DNA from: Rhizobiales bacterium CCH10-E5
GTDB taxonomy: Bacteria > Pseudomonadota > Alphaproteobacteria > Rhizobiales > Beijerinckiaceae
NCBI GenBank assembly: GCA_001556125.1
Contig: LSIG01000229.1
Coordinates: 1 to 36,325 of the forward strand
Direction: 5' to 3'
DNA length: 36,325 nucleotides
Shown: positions 10,272 through 17,747 of the stretch, one piece after another
Layout: each line of letters opens with the position of its first letter
Position numbering within the stretch: position 1 is the first letter of the stretch
Translations under genes and position numbers: made by a program
Notes under the pieces: generated by a model
The model's input: only the letters and a program-made list of their open reading frames with translations
The model's database searches: none
What the model was told of the DNA's origin: nothing

Positions 10272-11384
10272 ATGAGCACATCCAATCCCGTCTCCGCCCT
10301 TTCCGTCTGGCTCGCGTTGGAGAGCCCCACCCATCACGCCCCCGGCGTCAACGGTATGATGGACCTCGTCGCCGCCGAGGTCGAAGGCCTGCCGATCGCG
10401 GTCGAGCGCATTCCCGGCCGCGACGGGCTGGGCGACGCATTGATCCTGCGGGCCGGCCTCGCCACGGGCGAGCCCGGCCTGGCGGTCATGTCGCATCTCG
10501 ACACCGTCCATCCCGTCGGGACCGCCGCGCGCGATCTGCCCGTGCGGGTCGAGGGCGACCGGCTCTATGGGCCCGGCGTCTACGACATGAAGGGCGGGGC
10601 TTATCTCGCGCTACAGGCCTTCAAGCAGGTCGCGCTGGCCGGTACCGCGAAGCGCCCGCTCGTCTTCCTGTTCACGCCCGACGAGGAGATCGGCTCGCCG
10701 ACGACGCGCGGGCTGATCGAAGAGATCGGCCGAAAGTCGGCAGCGGTGCTCGTCACCGAGCCGGCGCGCGAGGGCGGCAAGATCGTCACGGCCCGCAAAG
10801 GTGTCGGGCGCTTCGAGGTGAAGCTGGAGGGCCGGCCCGCCCATTCCGGCGCGCGCCATGCCGATGGACGCAGCGCGATCCGCGAGGCGGCGCACCAGAT
10901 CCTGGCGATCGAGGGGCTGACCGATTATGCCCGCGGCGTCACCACGACAGTCGCGCTGATGGGCGGCGGCACGGCGGCGAACGTCATCCCGCAGCATGCC
11001 TGGTTCAGCGTCGATCTGCGCGTCGCCACGGCCGCCGACGGCGCTGCGCTCGAGCGCGAGATCCTCGGCCTCACGCCCAGGGACCCGGATGTCCGCATCA
11101 GCGTGAGCGGGGGCATGAACCGGCCGCCTTATGAGAAATCACCCGAGGGAGCGGCGCTGTTCGAGACGGCGAAGCGCATCGCGGCCGGCATCGGCTTCGA
11201 TCTGCAGGACTGCCCGATGACCGGCGGCGGCTCAGACGGCAACTTCACGGCTGCGCTGGGCGTGCCGACGCTCGACGGGCTCGGCATCGACGGCGAGGGC
11301 GCCCATACCCTGTCGGAATACGCGCTGATCTCCTCGATCGCGCCGCGCCAGGCGCTGATCAAGGGGCTGCTGGAGACGGTGTGA
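10272..11384 (+). CDS. M20-family metallopeptidase (carboxypeptidase G2-like)
   Basis: A 370-residue di-zinc peptidase of the M20/ArgE/DapE/CPG2 family. Ligands and catalytic residues are visible: His75 and Asp77 in SHLDTVHP, bridging Asp105 in GPGVYDMKGG, Glu138-Glu139 in FTPDEEIGS, Glu163 in VTEPA, and His345 in GAHTLSEYA. A dimerisation lid occupies about residues 175-285. There is no signal peptide, so it is probably cytosolic. The ATG at 10272 is chosen over one at 10218 because the lead between them looks non-coding. The sequence is closer to carboxypeptidase G2-like hydrolases that release C-terminal Glu or act on N-acyl amino acids than to DapE. The substrate is not determinable. Confidence 0.87.
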   Translation: MSTSNPVSALSVWLALESPTHHAPGVNGMMDLVAAEVEGLPIAVERIPGRDGLGDALILRAGLATGEPGLAVMSHLDTVHPVGTAARDLPVRVEGDRLYGPGVYDMKGGAYLALQAFKQVALAGTAKRPLVFLFTPDEEIGSPTTRGLIEEIGRKSAAVLVTEPAREGGKIVTARKGVGRFEVKLEGRPAHSGARHADGRSAIREAAHQILAIEGLTDYARGVTTTVALMGGGTAANVIPQHAWFSVDLRVATAADGAALEREILGLTPRDPDVRISVSGGMNRPPYEKSPEGAALFETAKRIAAGIGFDLQDCPMTGGGSDGNFTAALGVPTLDGLGIDGEGAHTLSEYALISSIAPRQALIKGLLETV

Positions 11385-11438
11385 GGCTTTTTCGGCCTTT
11401 GGACGAGGCGCGGGTCAACCCAGGCGACCGGAGCGAGA

Positions 11439-11501
11439 CCCGGGATCCATGCCGGAACGGTTCAGGTATGGATCCCGGACCTGCGCTTCGCTCCGTCCGG
11501 G
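11439..11501. repeat. double-hairpin intergenic repeat of a second family
   Basis: CCGGGATCCAT (11440-11450) is the perfect inverse of ATGGATCCCGG (11468-11478). A second overlapping pair, CCCGGAC (11474-11480) and GTCCGGG (11495-11501), forms another hairpin. The sequence is unlike the 120 bp palindromes at 4522 and 14616. It lies in the gap between the convergent M20 and gyrA genes. Sequences of the type TGGATCCCGG ... CCGGGATGAC are commonly repeated in Hyphomicrobiales. Confidence 0.7.
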
Positions 11502-11533
11502 ATGACTCGTTCTGGTCAGGACAAGGGGTGGTC

Positions 11534-11566
11534 AAGAAAAAGGGGCTGCATCGCTGCAGCCCCTTT
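11534..11566 (-). terminator. rho-independent terminator of gyrA
   Basis: Read on the minus strand 26 bases after the gyrA stop: a perfect 12 bp stem, AAAGGGGCTGCA (strand-wise 11566-11555) with TGCAGCCCCTTT (11550-11539), a 4-base loop, then a T-rich run (TTCTT). This is a textbook intrinsic terminator. Confidence 0.9.
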
Positions 11567-11591
11567 CGTGTTTTCGCCAGCTGCGAAGCGC

Positions 11592-14384
11592 TTACGCCTC
11601 GCCCGGACTCTCCGGCGCCGCCGCGCCCTCGGCCTCGGCGTCCTCGCCTTCGCCATCGTCGCCGATGCGCTCGACCGAGACGACCTTCTCGCTGGCATCT
11701 GTGTTGAACACCGTCACGCCTTGAGTCGAGCGGCCGGCGATGCGGATGCGGTTGCCCGGGCCGGCATCGACCGGCACGCGGATGACCTGGCCGCCATCGG
11801 TGACGAGCATGATCTGGTCGCGGTCCTCGACCGGGAAGGAGGCAATCAGCTTGCCGTTGCGCTCGTTCACGACCATGGCGACGATGCCCTTGCCGCCGCG
11901 GCCGGTGACCCGGTACTCGAAGGAGGAGCTGCGCTTGCCATAGCCCTTCTCCGACACGGTCAGGATGAACTGCTCGGCGAGCTGCATCTCGAGCCGCTTG
12001 GCGCCGAGCTCGACCTCGCCGGCCGTCTCCTCGCCATCGCCATTGGCAGGCGTCTCGGCCGCATCCTCGGCTTCGCCATTGAGGGCGCGGCGCTGGGCGG
12101 CGGCGTCCTTGAGATAGGTGGCGCGCTCCTCCGGCGTGGCGTCGAGATGCTTCAAGATCGCCAGAGAGATGACCTCGTCACCCTTGCCGAGATTGATGCC
12201 GCGCACGCCGGTGGAATCGCGGCCCTTGAAGACGCGCACCTCCGGCACCTCGAAGCGAATGCACTGGCCGTTGGCGGTGGTCAGCAGCACGTCGTCGGCC
12301 TCGGTGCAGATCTGCACGTCGACGATGTGATCGCCCTCGTCGAGCTTCATCGCGATCTTGCCGGCGCGGTTGACGTTGACGAAGTCGGAGAGCTTGTTGC
12401 GGCGGACATTGCCCGACGCGGTCGCGAACATGACGTCCAGCGTCTCCCAGCTGGCCTCGTCCTCTGGCAGCGGCATGATCGTGGTGATGCGCTCGTTCTT
12501 CTCGAGCGGCAGCATGTTGTTGAGGAACTTGCCGCGCGAGTTCGGCGCCGCCAGCGGCAGGCGCCAGACCTTTTCCTTGTAGACCTGACCCTCGGAGGAG
12601 AAGAACAGCACCGGGGTATGCGTGTTGGCGACGAACAGGCGGGTGACGAAATCCTCGTCGCGCGTCGCCATGCCGGAGCGGCCCTTGCCGCCGCGCTTCT
12701 GCGCCCGGTAGGTCGAGAGCGGCACGCGCTTGATGTAGCCGGCATGGGAGACGGTGACGACCATGTCCTCGCGGGCGATCAGATCCTCGTCGTCGAGGTC
12801 GGAGCCCCAGTCCTGGATCACGGTGCGGCGCGGCGTGGCGAAGGCGGCCTTCACCGCCGCCAGCTCGTCCTTGATGATCGCCTGGATGCGGATGCGCGAG
12901 CGCAGGATGTCGAGATAGTCGGCGATCTCGGTGGCGAGCTTCTGCAGCTCGTCGCCGATCTCGTCGCGGCCGAGAGCGGTCAGGCGGGCGAGGCGGAGTT
13001 CGAGGATCGCCTTCGCCTGCGCGTCCGAGAGCCGGTATGTGCCGTCGGCATTGATCGGGTGGCGCGGATCGTCGACCAGCGCGATCAGCGGGGCGATATC
13101 CTCGGCCGGCCAGTCGCGCGCCATCAGGGATTCATGCGCGGCGGCCGGGGTCGGCGCCGTGCGGATCAGGCGGATCACCTCGTCGATGTTCGCCACCGCC
13201 GTGGCGAGGCCGCAGAGCACATGGGCCCGCTCGCGGGCCTTGTTGAGCAGGAAGCGCGTGCGTCGGGAGACGACCTCCTCGCGGAATTCGACGAAGGCGA
13301 CGATGAAGTCGCGCAGGTTGAGCACCTCGGGCCGCCCGCCATTGAGGGCGACGAAGTTGCAGCCGAAGGAGGTCTGCAGCTGGGTGAAGCGGTAGAGCTG
13401 GTTGAGCACGACATCGGCCAGGGCATCGCGCTTGATCTCGATGACGACGCGCACGCCCTCGCGGCTGGATTCGTCGCGCAGGTCGGAAATGCCCTCGATG
13501 CGCTTCTCGCGCACCATTTCGGCGATCTTCTCGACCATCGAGGCCTTGTTCACCTGGTAGGGAACCTCGGTGACGATGATCGCCTCGCGTTCCTTGCGCA
13601 TCTCCTCGATATGCGTCTTCGCGCGCATCACGATCGAGCCGCGGCCGGTGTGATAGGCGGCGTGGATGCCGCTGCGGCCCATGATCGAGGCGCCGGTCGG
13701 AAAATCGGGGCCGGGCACGATCTCGATCAGCTCGTCGATCGTGATCTCGGGATTGTCGATCAGCGCGATGCAGGCATCGACCACCTCGCCGAGATTGTGT
13801 GGTGGGATGTTGGTGGCCATGCCGACCGCGATGCCGCCCGCGCCGTTGACCAGCAGGTTCGGGTAGCGCGCCGGCAGGACCGTCGGCTCCTGCTCCTTGC
13901 CGTCATAGTTCGGCTGGAAATTGACCGTGTCGAGGTCAAGATCCTCGAGCAGCGGCATGGCCGCCTTGTCGAGCCGGGCTTCGGTGTAGCGATCGGCCGC
14001 CGGGCTATCGCCGTCCATCGAGCCGAAATTGCCCTGGCCGTCGATCAGCGGCAGGCGCAGCGAGAAATCCTGCGCCATGCGCACCAGCGCGTCATAGACC
14101 GCGAGATTGCCGTGCGGATGGTACTTACCCATCGTGTCGCCGACGATGCGGGCGCATTTGGTGTAGGGCCGGTCGGGCAGGTTCTTGTTCTCGTGCATCG
14201 AGAACAAGATGCGCCGGTGCACCGGCTTCAGGCCGTCGCGGACATCGGGCAGAGCGCGGCTCACGATCACGCTCATGGCGTAATCGAGATAGCTCTTCTT
14301 CATCTCGTCCGTGATCGCGATCGGCTTGATCTCGCCGCCGAACTGCGGCTCGTCCGGGCGCTTGTCTTCGGTGTCGTCGCTCAA
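11592..14384 (-). CDS. gyrA: DNA gyrase subunit A
   Basis: GyrA, 930 residues, is the breakage-reunion subunit that with GyrB supercoils DNA. Seen: N-terminal winged-helix block with [19 protein letters not shown], catalytic Tyr133 in [10 protein letters not shown] (E. coli Tyr122), and the C-terminal beta-pinwheel with a GyrA box QKRGGKG that wraps DNA. About 40 extra residues rich in Ala/Glu ([18 protein letters not shown]) sit within the pinwheel region, and the tail is acidic. In the quinolone region the order is [10 protein letters not shown]: Leu94 stands where E. coli has Ser83 and Asn93 where it has Asp82, while Asp98 equals Asp87. It has a strong intrinsic terminator. The only start candidate with family fit is ATG 14384. 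Confidence 0.98.
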   Translation of the reverse strand: MSDDTEDKRPDEPQFGGEIKPIAITDEMKKSYLDYAMSVIVSRALPDVRDGLKPVHRRILFSMHENKNLPDRPYTKCARIVGDTMGKYHPHGNLAVYDALVRMAQDFSLRLPLIDGQGNFGSMDGDSPAADRYTEARLDKAAMPLLEDLDLDTVNFQPNYDGKEQEPTVLPARYPNLLVNGAGGIAVGMATNIPPHNLGEVVDACIALIDNPEITIDELIEIVPGPDFPTGASIMGRSGIHAAYHTGRGSIVMRAKTHIEEMRKEREAIIVTEVPYQVNKASMVEKIAEMVREKRIEGISDLRDESSREGVRVVIEIKRDALADVVLNQLYRFTQLQTSFGCNFVALNGGRPEVLNLRDFIVAFVEFREEVVSRRTRFLLNKARERAHVLCGLATAVANIDEVIRLIRTAPTPAAAHESLMARDWPAEDIAPLIALVDDPRHPINADGTYRLSDAQAKAILELRLARLTALGRDEIGDELQKLATEIADYLDILRSRIRIQAIIKDELAAVKAAFATPRRTVIQDWGSDLDDEDLIAREDMVVTVSHAGYIKRVPLSTYRAQKRGGKGRSGMATRDEDFVTRLFVANTHTPVLFFSSEGQVYKEKVWRLPLAAPNSRGKFLNNMLPLEKNERITTIMPLPEDEASWETLDVMFATASGNVRRNKLSDFVNVNRAGKIAMKLDEGDHIVDVQICTEADDVLLTTANGQCIRFEVPEVRVFKGRDSTGVRGINLGKGDEVISLAILKHLDATPEERATYLKDAAAQRRALNGEAEDAAETPANGDGEETAGEVELGAKRLEMQLAEQFILTVSEKGYGKRSSSFEYRVTGRGGKGIVAMVVNERNGKLIASFPVEDRDQIMLVTDGGQVIRVPVDAGPGNRIRIAGRSTQGVTVFNTDASEKVVSVERIGDDGEGEDAEAEGAAAPESPGEA

Positions 14385-14615
14385 GGGATTCAGTCCCGAT
14401 TCCGGTTGTTTTTCAGGCTTCTGGCTAGCCGATTCCGGTGGTTTAGGCCAGCTTCGCCGGCGGCTTTTCGGTGGAAAATAAGCATAGCAATTTCAATGAC
14501 TTGCGCCCTTCGACGGTGGCGCCTGCCGTTGCGCTCCACATTGCCGCCTTGTTTGGACGTCGCCGCGAGCAAAAACGGGTTGAGCCGCCATGGCCGTGGG
14601 CTGGCCGGCCCCTCC

Positions 14616-14732
14616 AGCCCTCATCCCGAGGAGGTCGCTTCGGTGACTGTCCCGAAGGATGCTCCAGCTCGTTCCAGAGCCTCCTGAACCATCCTTCGAG
14701 AGGCTGCTGCGCAGCTCCTCAGGATGAGGGCT
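14616..14732. repeat. palindromic intergenic repeat, copy 2
   Basis: A 117 bp element in the 418-base gap 14385-14802 between the divergent gyrA and marC. Its ends, AGCCCTCATCCCGAGGAG (14616-14633) and 14715-14732, are inverted with one mismatch in 18. Internal GAAGGATGCTCCAG and CATCCTTCGAG resemble the arms of copy 1 at 4522-4643, but pair less perfectly. The rest of the gap holds the presumed gyrA promoter region (AT-rich around 14470-14500) and no other gene that I can support. Confidence 0.82.
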
Positions 14733-14802
14733 GAGTGCGGGGCGCTGGGCTTCGCAGTGCTGCCCCTTCCCGTGTGACGCGCAGCATGTCTTTAGTGCCC
14801 CC

Positions 14803-15378
14803 ATGCCGATCGACTTCATAACCTCAGCGCTGGTCACCCTGCTCGTCACGCTCGATCCACCGGGGCTGGCGCCGATCTTCCTGTCACTGACGCAGGGCAT
14901 GTCGGTGGCGGAACGTCGGCAGGTCGCGATCCGCGCCTGCATCATCGCCTTCGGCATCCTCGCCTTCTTCGGCGTGGCCGGCGACATCGTACTGAAGGCG
15001 CTCGGCGTGTCGCTGCCGGCCTTCCGCATCGCGGGCGGGCTGCTGCTGTTCTGGATCGCCTTCGAGATGGTGTTCGAGCGGCGGACCGAGCGCAAGCAAC
15101 AGACCGCGACGACCGCGATCACCCAGGATCACATCCGCAACGTCGCCGCCTTCCCGCTGGCGATCCCGCTGATGGCGGGGCCGGGTGCGCTGACCGCGAT
15201 CATCCTGCTCGCCGGGCGGGCGGAGGGCGACCCGCTGCGGCTGGCCGCGCTGGCGATCATCTGCGGGCTCGTGATCCTCTCCTGCCTCGCGGTGTTCTGG
15301 CTGCTCGGCGTCATCCTCGCCGCGCTGGCGGTGCAGTTCGTGATCGACGGGGTGAGGGCGGTGGTGCGGGCGGGGTAG
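14803..15378 (+). CDS. MarC-family integral membrane protein with an apparent internal deletion
   Basis: A 191-residue multispan membrane protein of the MarC/UPF0056 family. Matching blocks are FVTLLVTLDPPGLAPIF-like residues 9-27, FRIAGGLLLFWIAFEMVFE (about 74-92), FPLAIPLMAGPGALTAIILL (about 118-138) and LLGVILAALAVQFVIDGV at the end. MarC proteins usually have about 200-215 residues; here the loop and helix start that normally precede the last span (of the kind RxLGxxxxxxxTR) seems absent, CLAVFW joining directly to LLGVILAA. MarC was once tied to multiple antibiotic resistance but that link was withdrawn; the function is unknown. In related genomes uvrA, ssb, marC and gyrA often cluster, as here. 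Confidence 0.85.
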   Translation: MPIDFITSALVTLLVTLDPPGLAPIFLSLTQGMSVAERRQVAIRACIIAFGILAFFGVAGDIVLKALGVSLPAFRIAGGLLLFWIAFEMVFERRTERKQQTATTAITQDHIRNVAAFPLAIPLMAGPGALTAIILLAGRAEGDPLRLAALAIICGLVILSCLAVFWLLGVILAALAVQFVIDGVRAVVRAG

Positions 15379-15485
15379 GGGGGCTGCGGCTCATAGCTTT
15401 CTCATCACCTTCAATGATTCGATCTGCGATGTGTTGATCAACTGGTCTATCGAGAACGAGTCTGCTTGATGGATGAATTTGATGC

Positions 15486-16052
15486 ATGGCTGATGAGCGT
15501 AGAATGACAACTCCCTACGATGCGAGCGATCATACGAAAACAACCTTCGCGTACTTTGGTCGGGCATTCTATGCTGCAAACGTCTTCGAGTCAGGTTTGC
15601 AGATTGCGATCATGTTGCTTGAGTTCTTTGCTGAGCAAGAAGCCAAGATCCGTAAGGAGGGCAGGCAGAGTTTTAGCCGAGAGGTTTACGAGGCCGAGTT
15701 CGACGCCTTTTTCGCTCGTCAGTTTGCCCAATCTCTTGGGAATTTGATCAAGCGCGCCCAATCATTGGCGGCAATGCCCGATGACCTAAAAGCGCGAATT
15801 TCGCGCGTGAAAGAACGTCGCGACTTTCTCGCTCATCACTTCTTTCGCGAGCGTGCCATCGATTTCGCGAGCAGGGCGGGTAAGGATAGAATGATCGAGG
15901 AGCTTGAGCACGATCACGACCTGTTTTGCGAGGCCGATCGCGATTTGAGCGAGTTTCTTTCGCCCATTCGCCGCCGGTGGGGCTTGACCGAAGAGCGTCT
16001 CGAGCGGGCATACAAGGAGATGCTGGCGGAAAACGATCTTGGCGACGATTGA
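15486..16052 (+). CDS. helical protein with HEPN-like Rx4H motif, function unknown
   Basis: A 188-residue, almost fully helical protein, markedly AT-richer than its neighbours, which points to acquired DNA. Near residue 107-122, SRVKERRDFLAHHFFRER contains Arg112-x4-His117, the arrangement seen in the HEPN superfamily (R-x4-6-H), whose members include toxin and defence ribonucleases. The N-terminal helix (TFAYFGRAFYAANVFESGLQIAIMLL, split over residues 20-45) is the sort of packing helix found before such motifs. Starts at 15486 or the Met at residue 7 (15504) are both possible; neither has a strong ribosome site. It is convergent with the antitoxin gene, 6 bases away. HEPN assignment is motif-based inference; it might be a non-catalytic helical protein. 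Confidence 0.6.
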   Translation: MADERRMTTPYDASDHTKTTFAYFGRAFYAANVFESGLQIAIMLLEFFAEQEAKIRKEGRQSFSREVYEAEFDAFFARQFAQSLGNLIKRAQSLAAMPDDLKARISRVKERRDFLAHHFFRERAIDFASRAGKDRMIEELEHDHDLFCEADRDLSEFLSPIRRRWGLTEERLERAYKEMLAENDLGDD

Positions 16053-16058
16053 AGCCAT

Positions 16059-16373
16059 TCAGGCCCTGGCAAGACGCTTCCTGTCGATCAGCGCTTGAAC
16101 ATCGTCCATGACCTGCTCATGCGACAGGCCAGGCCCGGGGTCGGCCAGGGCCTCGCGAACCTTGGCCCGAAACCAGAGGTCATGCGCCTCCGGATCGACC
16201 GCCAGCCCTGCCGGCAAGCCGCCTTCCTTGACCACACGGGTCAGTAGGATCCGGACTGCATCGGAAACGGACAGACCGAAACCCGCGAGCGTTTCCGTGG
16301 CCTCGGCCTTGAGCTGATCGTCGATTCGAACATGCAACATCGAGGTTCGTGCGGCCACCGTCTGTGCTCCCAT
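16059..16373 (-). CDS. RelB/DinJ-family antitoxin, no adjacent RelE/YafQ-type toxin
   Basis: A 104-residue protein. Residues about 12-60 form a ribbon-helix-helix: SMLHVRIDDQLKAEATETLA, then GLSVSDAVRILLTRVVKEGGLP, the RelB/DinJ signature. The C-terminal part ends DVQALIDRKRLARA as in these antitoxins, which bind a RelE/YafQ mRNA-interferase and repress their own operon. I prefer ATG 16373 (GGGG about 5 bases upstream); ATG 16340 would still keep the DNA-binding part. The toxin normally follows directly. Here the next gene on this strand is absent: the HEPN-like gene lies head-on, 6 bases beyond the stop. A perfect palindrome lies just upstream. Confidence 0.85.
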   Translation of the reverse strand: MGAQTVAARTSMLHVRIDDQLKAEATETLAGFGLSVSDAVRILLTRVVKEGGLPAGLAVDPEAHDLWFRAKVREALADPGPGLSHEQVMDDVQALIDRKRLARA

Positions 16374-16387
16374 CAGGACCCCACTAA

Positions 16388-16413
16388 GCATGTCTCTCAA
16401 TTGAGAGACATGC
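16388..16413. promoter_or_regulatory. perfect 26 bp palindrome upstream of the antitoxin
   Basis: Each half is GCATGTCTCTCAA or its exact inverse, with no spacer. It ends 14 bases before the antitoxin start and lies 36 bases after the stop of the secreted hydrolase on the same strand. Ribbon-helix-helix antitoxins bind such palindromes to repress themselves, which is the likeliest role. There is no T-run for a terminator. Confidence 0.7.
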
Positions 16414-16449
16414 AAGTTGTGCTGAAGAGTGCTGTGGTCGGGAGTGAGG

Positions 16450-17646
16450 CTACTTCTCCAGAAAGCCCCGGATCGCGCCCTCGGCCTGCTTCATCGAGAT
16501 GACGCCGTCGAGATGGCCGCGGGAGCCCTGGATGTGGACGTGGGTGACGTCGACGCCGCCCTTCTTCAGCGTCTCGGCGGTGCGGTCGACCGCATCGGCC
16601 GTGAAGACGAGGTCCTTGGGCTGGGTGATCAGCAGCACCGGCGCCTTGATCTTGGTGGCTGCATCGGAGATCGACGTCCCGCCCGCGGCGAAGAGCTGGT
16701 TCGCCTTGACCAGATAGAGGAAGTGGTTGGCGTCCGAGACCTTGGCGCGGGCCTCGCCGGCATTGTCGAGGATGCTCTGGACCTGGAACTTGCTGCCGAG
16801 CGACTTCGCCGGATCCTCGCCTTCCTTGGCGGCGCGGCGGCCGAAGGTGGCGTTGGCCCAGTCCTGGTGATTGGCCTGCAGCGTCACGACGGTAAGTGCC
16901 TTGGCGAGGCCGGCATTGGGCGGCGTCTTGCCGTAATAGTCGCCCTTGTTCCAGTTGGGATCGAGCAGGATCGGCGCGGCCCAGACGTCGAGCCAGGCGA
17001 TGAGCTGCGCATCGGCCTCGCCGGCGCCGATCACCGGCATCGCCTTGGCGACCATCTCGGGGTAGCGCGCCGCCCATTCGAAGGTCTGGAGCGAGCCCAT
17101 GGAGGGCCCGGCGACCAGCGCCAGCCGCTTGATGCCGAGGCTCTCGACCAGCGCCTTCTGGACGTTGACGAAATCGGCGATGGTGACGACCGGGAAGTCG
17201 AGCGCATAGGGCTTGCCGGTGTCGGGATCGATCGAGGCCGGGCCGGTGGTCGTCGTCTTCGGGTCGCCGGTGTTGAGGTTCACCAGCGTGTCGGAGGAGA
17301 GGACGAAATACTTGTTCGTGTCGATCGCCTTGCCGGGGCCGATGATCGCGTCCCAATAGCCGGCCGCAGCGTCGGTCGCCGCATACTTGCCGGCGGCATG
17401 CGAGTTGCCCGAGAAGAAGTGGCAGATCAGCACGGCGTTGGATTTGTCGGCGTTGAGCGTGCCGTAGCTCTCCCAGCCGACCTTGACGTCCTTGAGCGTG
17501 CGGCCGCTCTGCGTGGTGAAGTTCGGCAGGGTGAAGACCTTCTTCTCGGTCATCAGCTCCTGCGCCGCCGCCGGGGCGCCACCATTCAACAGATCCATCG
17601 CAACCCATCCCAACAGGCCCGCCGTGGCCGCGATCCAGCGTTTCAT
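16450..17646 (-). CDS. secreted MetX-like alpha/beta hydrolase
   Basis: A 398-residue alpha/beta hydrolase resembling homoserine O-acetyltransferase (MetX) over its length, for example TQSGRTLKDVKVGWESYGTL, CHFFSGNSHAAG and YWDAIIGPGKAIDTNKYFV. Unlike MetX it begins with a signal peptide (MKRWIAATAGLLGWVAMDLL, cleavage near APAAAQ at about residue 29), so it should act in the periplasm. Predicted triad: Ser182 in AGPSMGSLQ, Asp345 in QPKDLVF and His378 in SRGHLDGV. The GPSMGS nucleophile elbow differs from the usual GGSMGG. A periplasmic site has no free acetyl-CoA, so an esterase, hydrolase or other acyl-transfer role is more likely than methionine synthesis. Start ATG 17646. Confidence 0.85.
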   Translation of the reverse strand: MKRWIAATAGLLGWVAMDLLNGGAPAAAQELMTEKKVFTLPNFTTQSGRTLKDVKVGWESYGTLNADKSNAVLICHFFSGNSHAAGKYAATDAAAGYWDAIIGPGKAIDTNKYFVLSSDTLVNLNTGDPKTTTTGPASIDPDTGKPYALDFPVVTIADFVNVQKALVESLGIKRLALVAGPSMGSLQTFEWAARYPEMVAKAMPVIGAGEADAQLIAWLDVWAAPILLDPNWNKGDYYGKTPPNAGLAKALTVVTLQANHQDWANATFGRRAAKEGEDPAKSLGSKFQVQSILDNAGEARAKVSDANHFLYLVKANQLFAAGGTSISDAATKIKAPVLLITQPKDLVFTADAVDRTAETLKKGGVDVTHVHIQGSRGHLDGVISMKQAEGAIRGFLEK

Positions 17647-17747
17647 CGTCCGTTCCTCCCGTCGCCTCGCTCAGCGGCCGTGCGCTCCGGCCTTGGCGCC
17701 ATCCAAGCGGAAGTCGGGCGGCGACGGAAGCGGAAAGGCTGAGCCGA

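Noticed and set aside
11502..14687. 1061-residue plus-strand frame
   Set aside because: Antisense to gyrA with no domain and repetitive acidic/His-rich composition; GC-bias shadow.
15391..15579. 62-residue minus-strand frame before the HEPN-like gene
   Set aside because: No ribosome site or family, and it overlaps the start of a better-supported gene.
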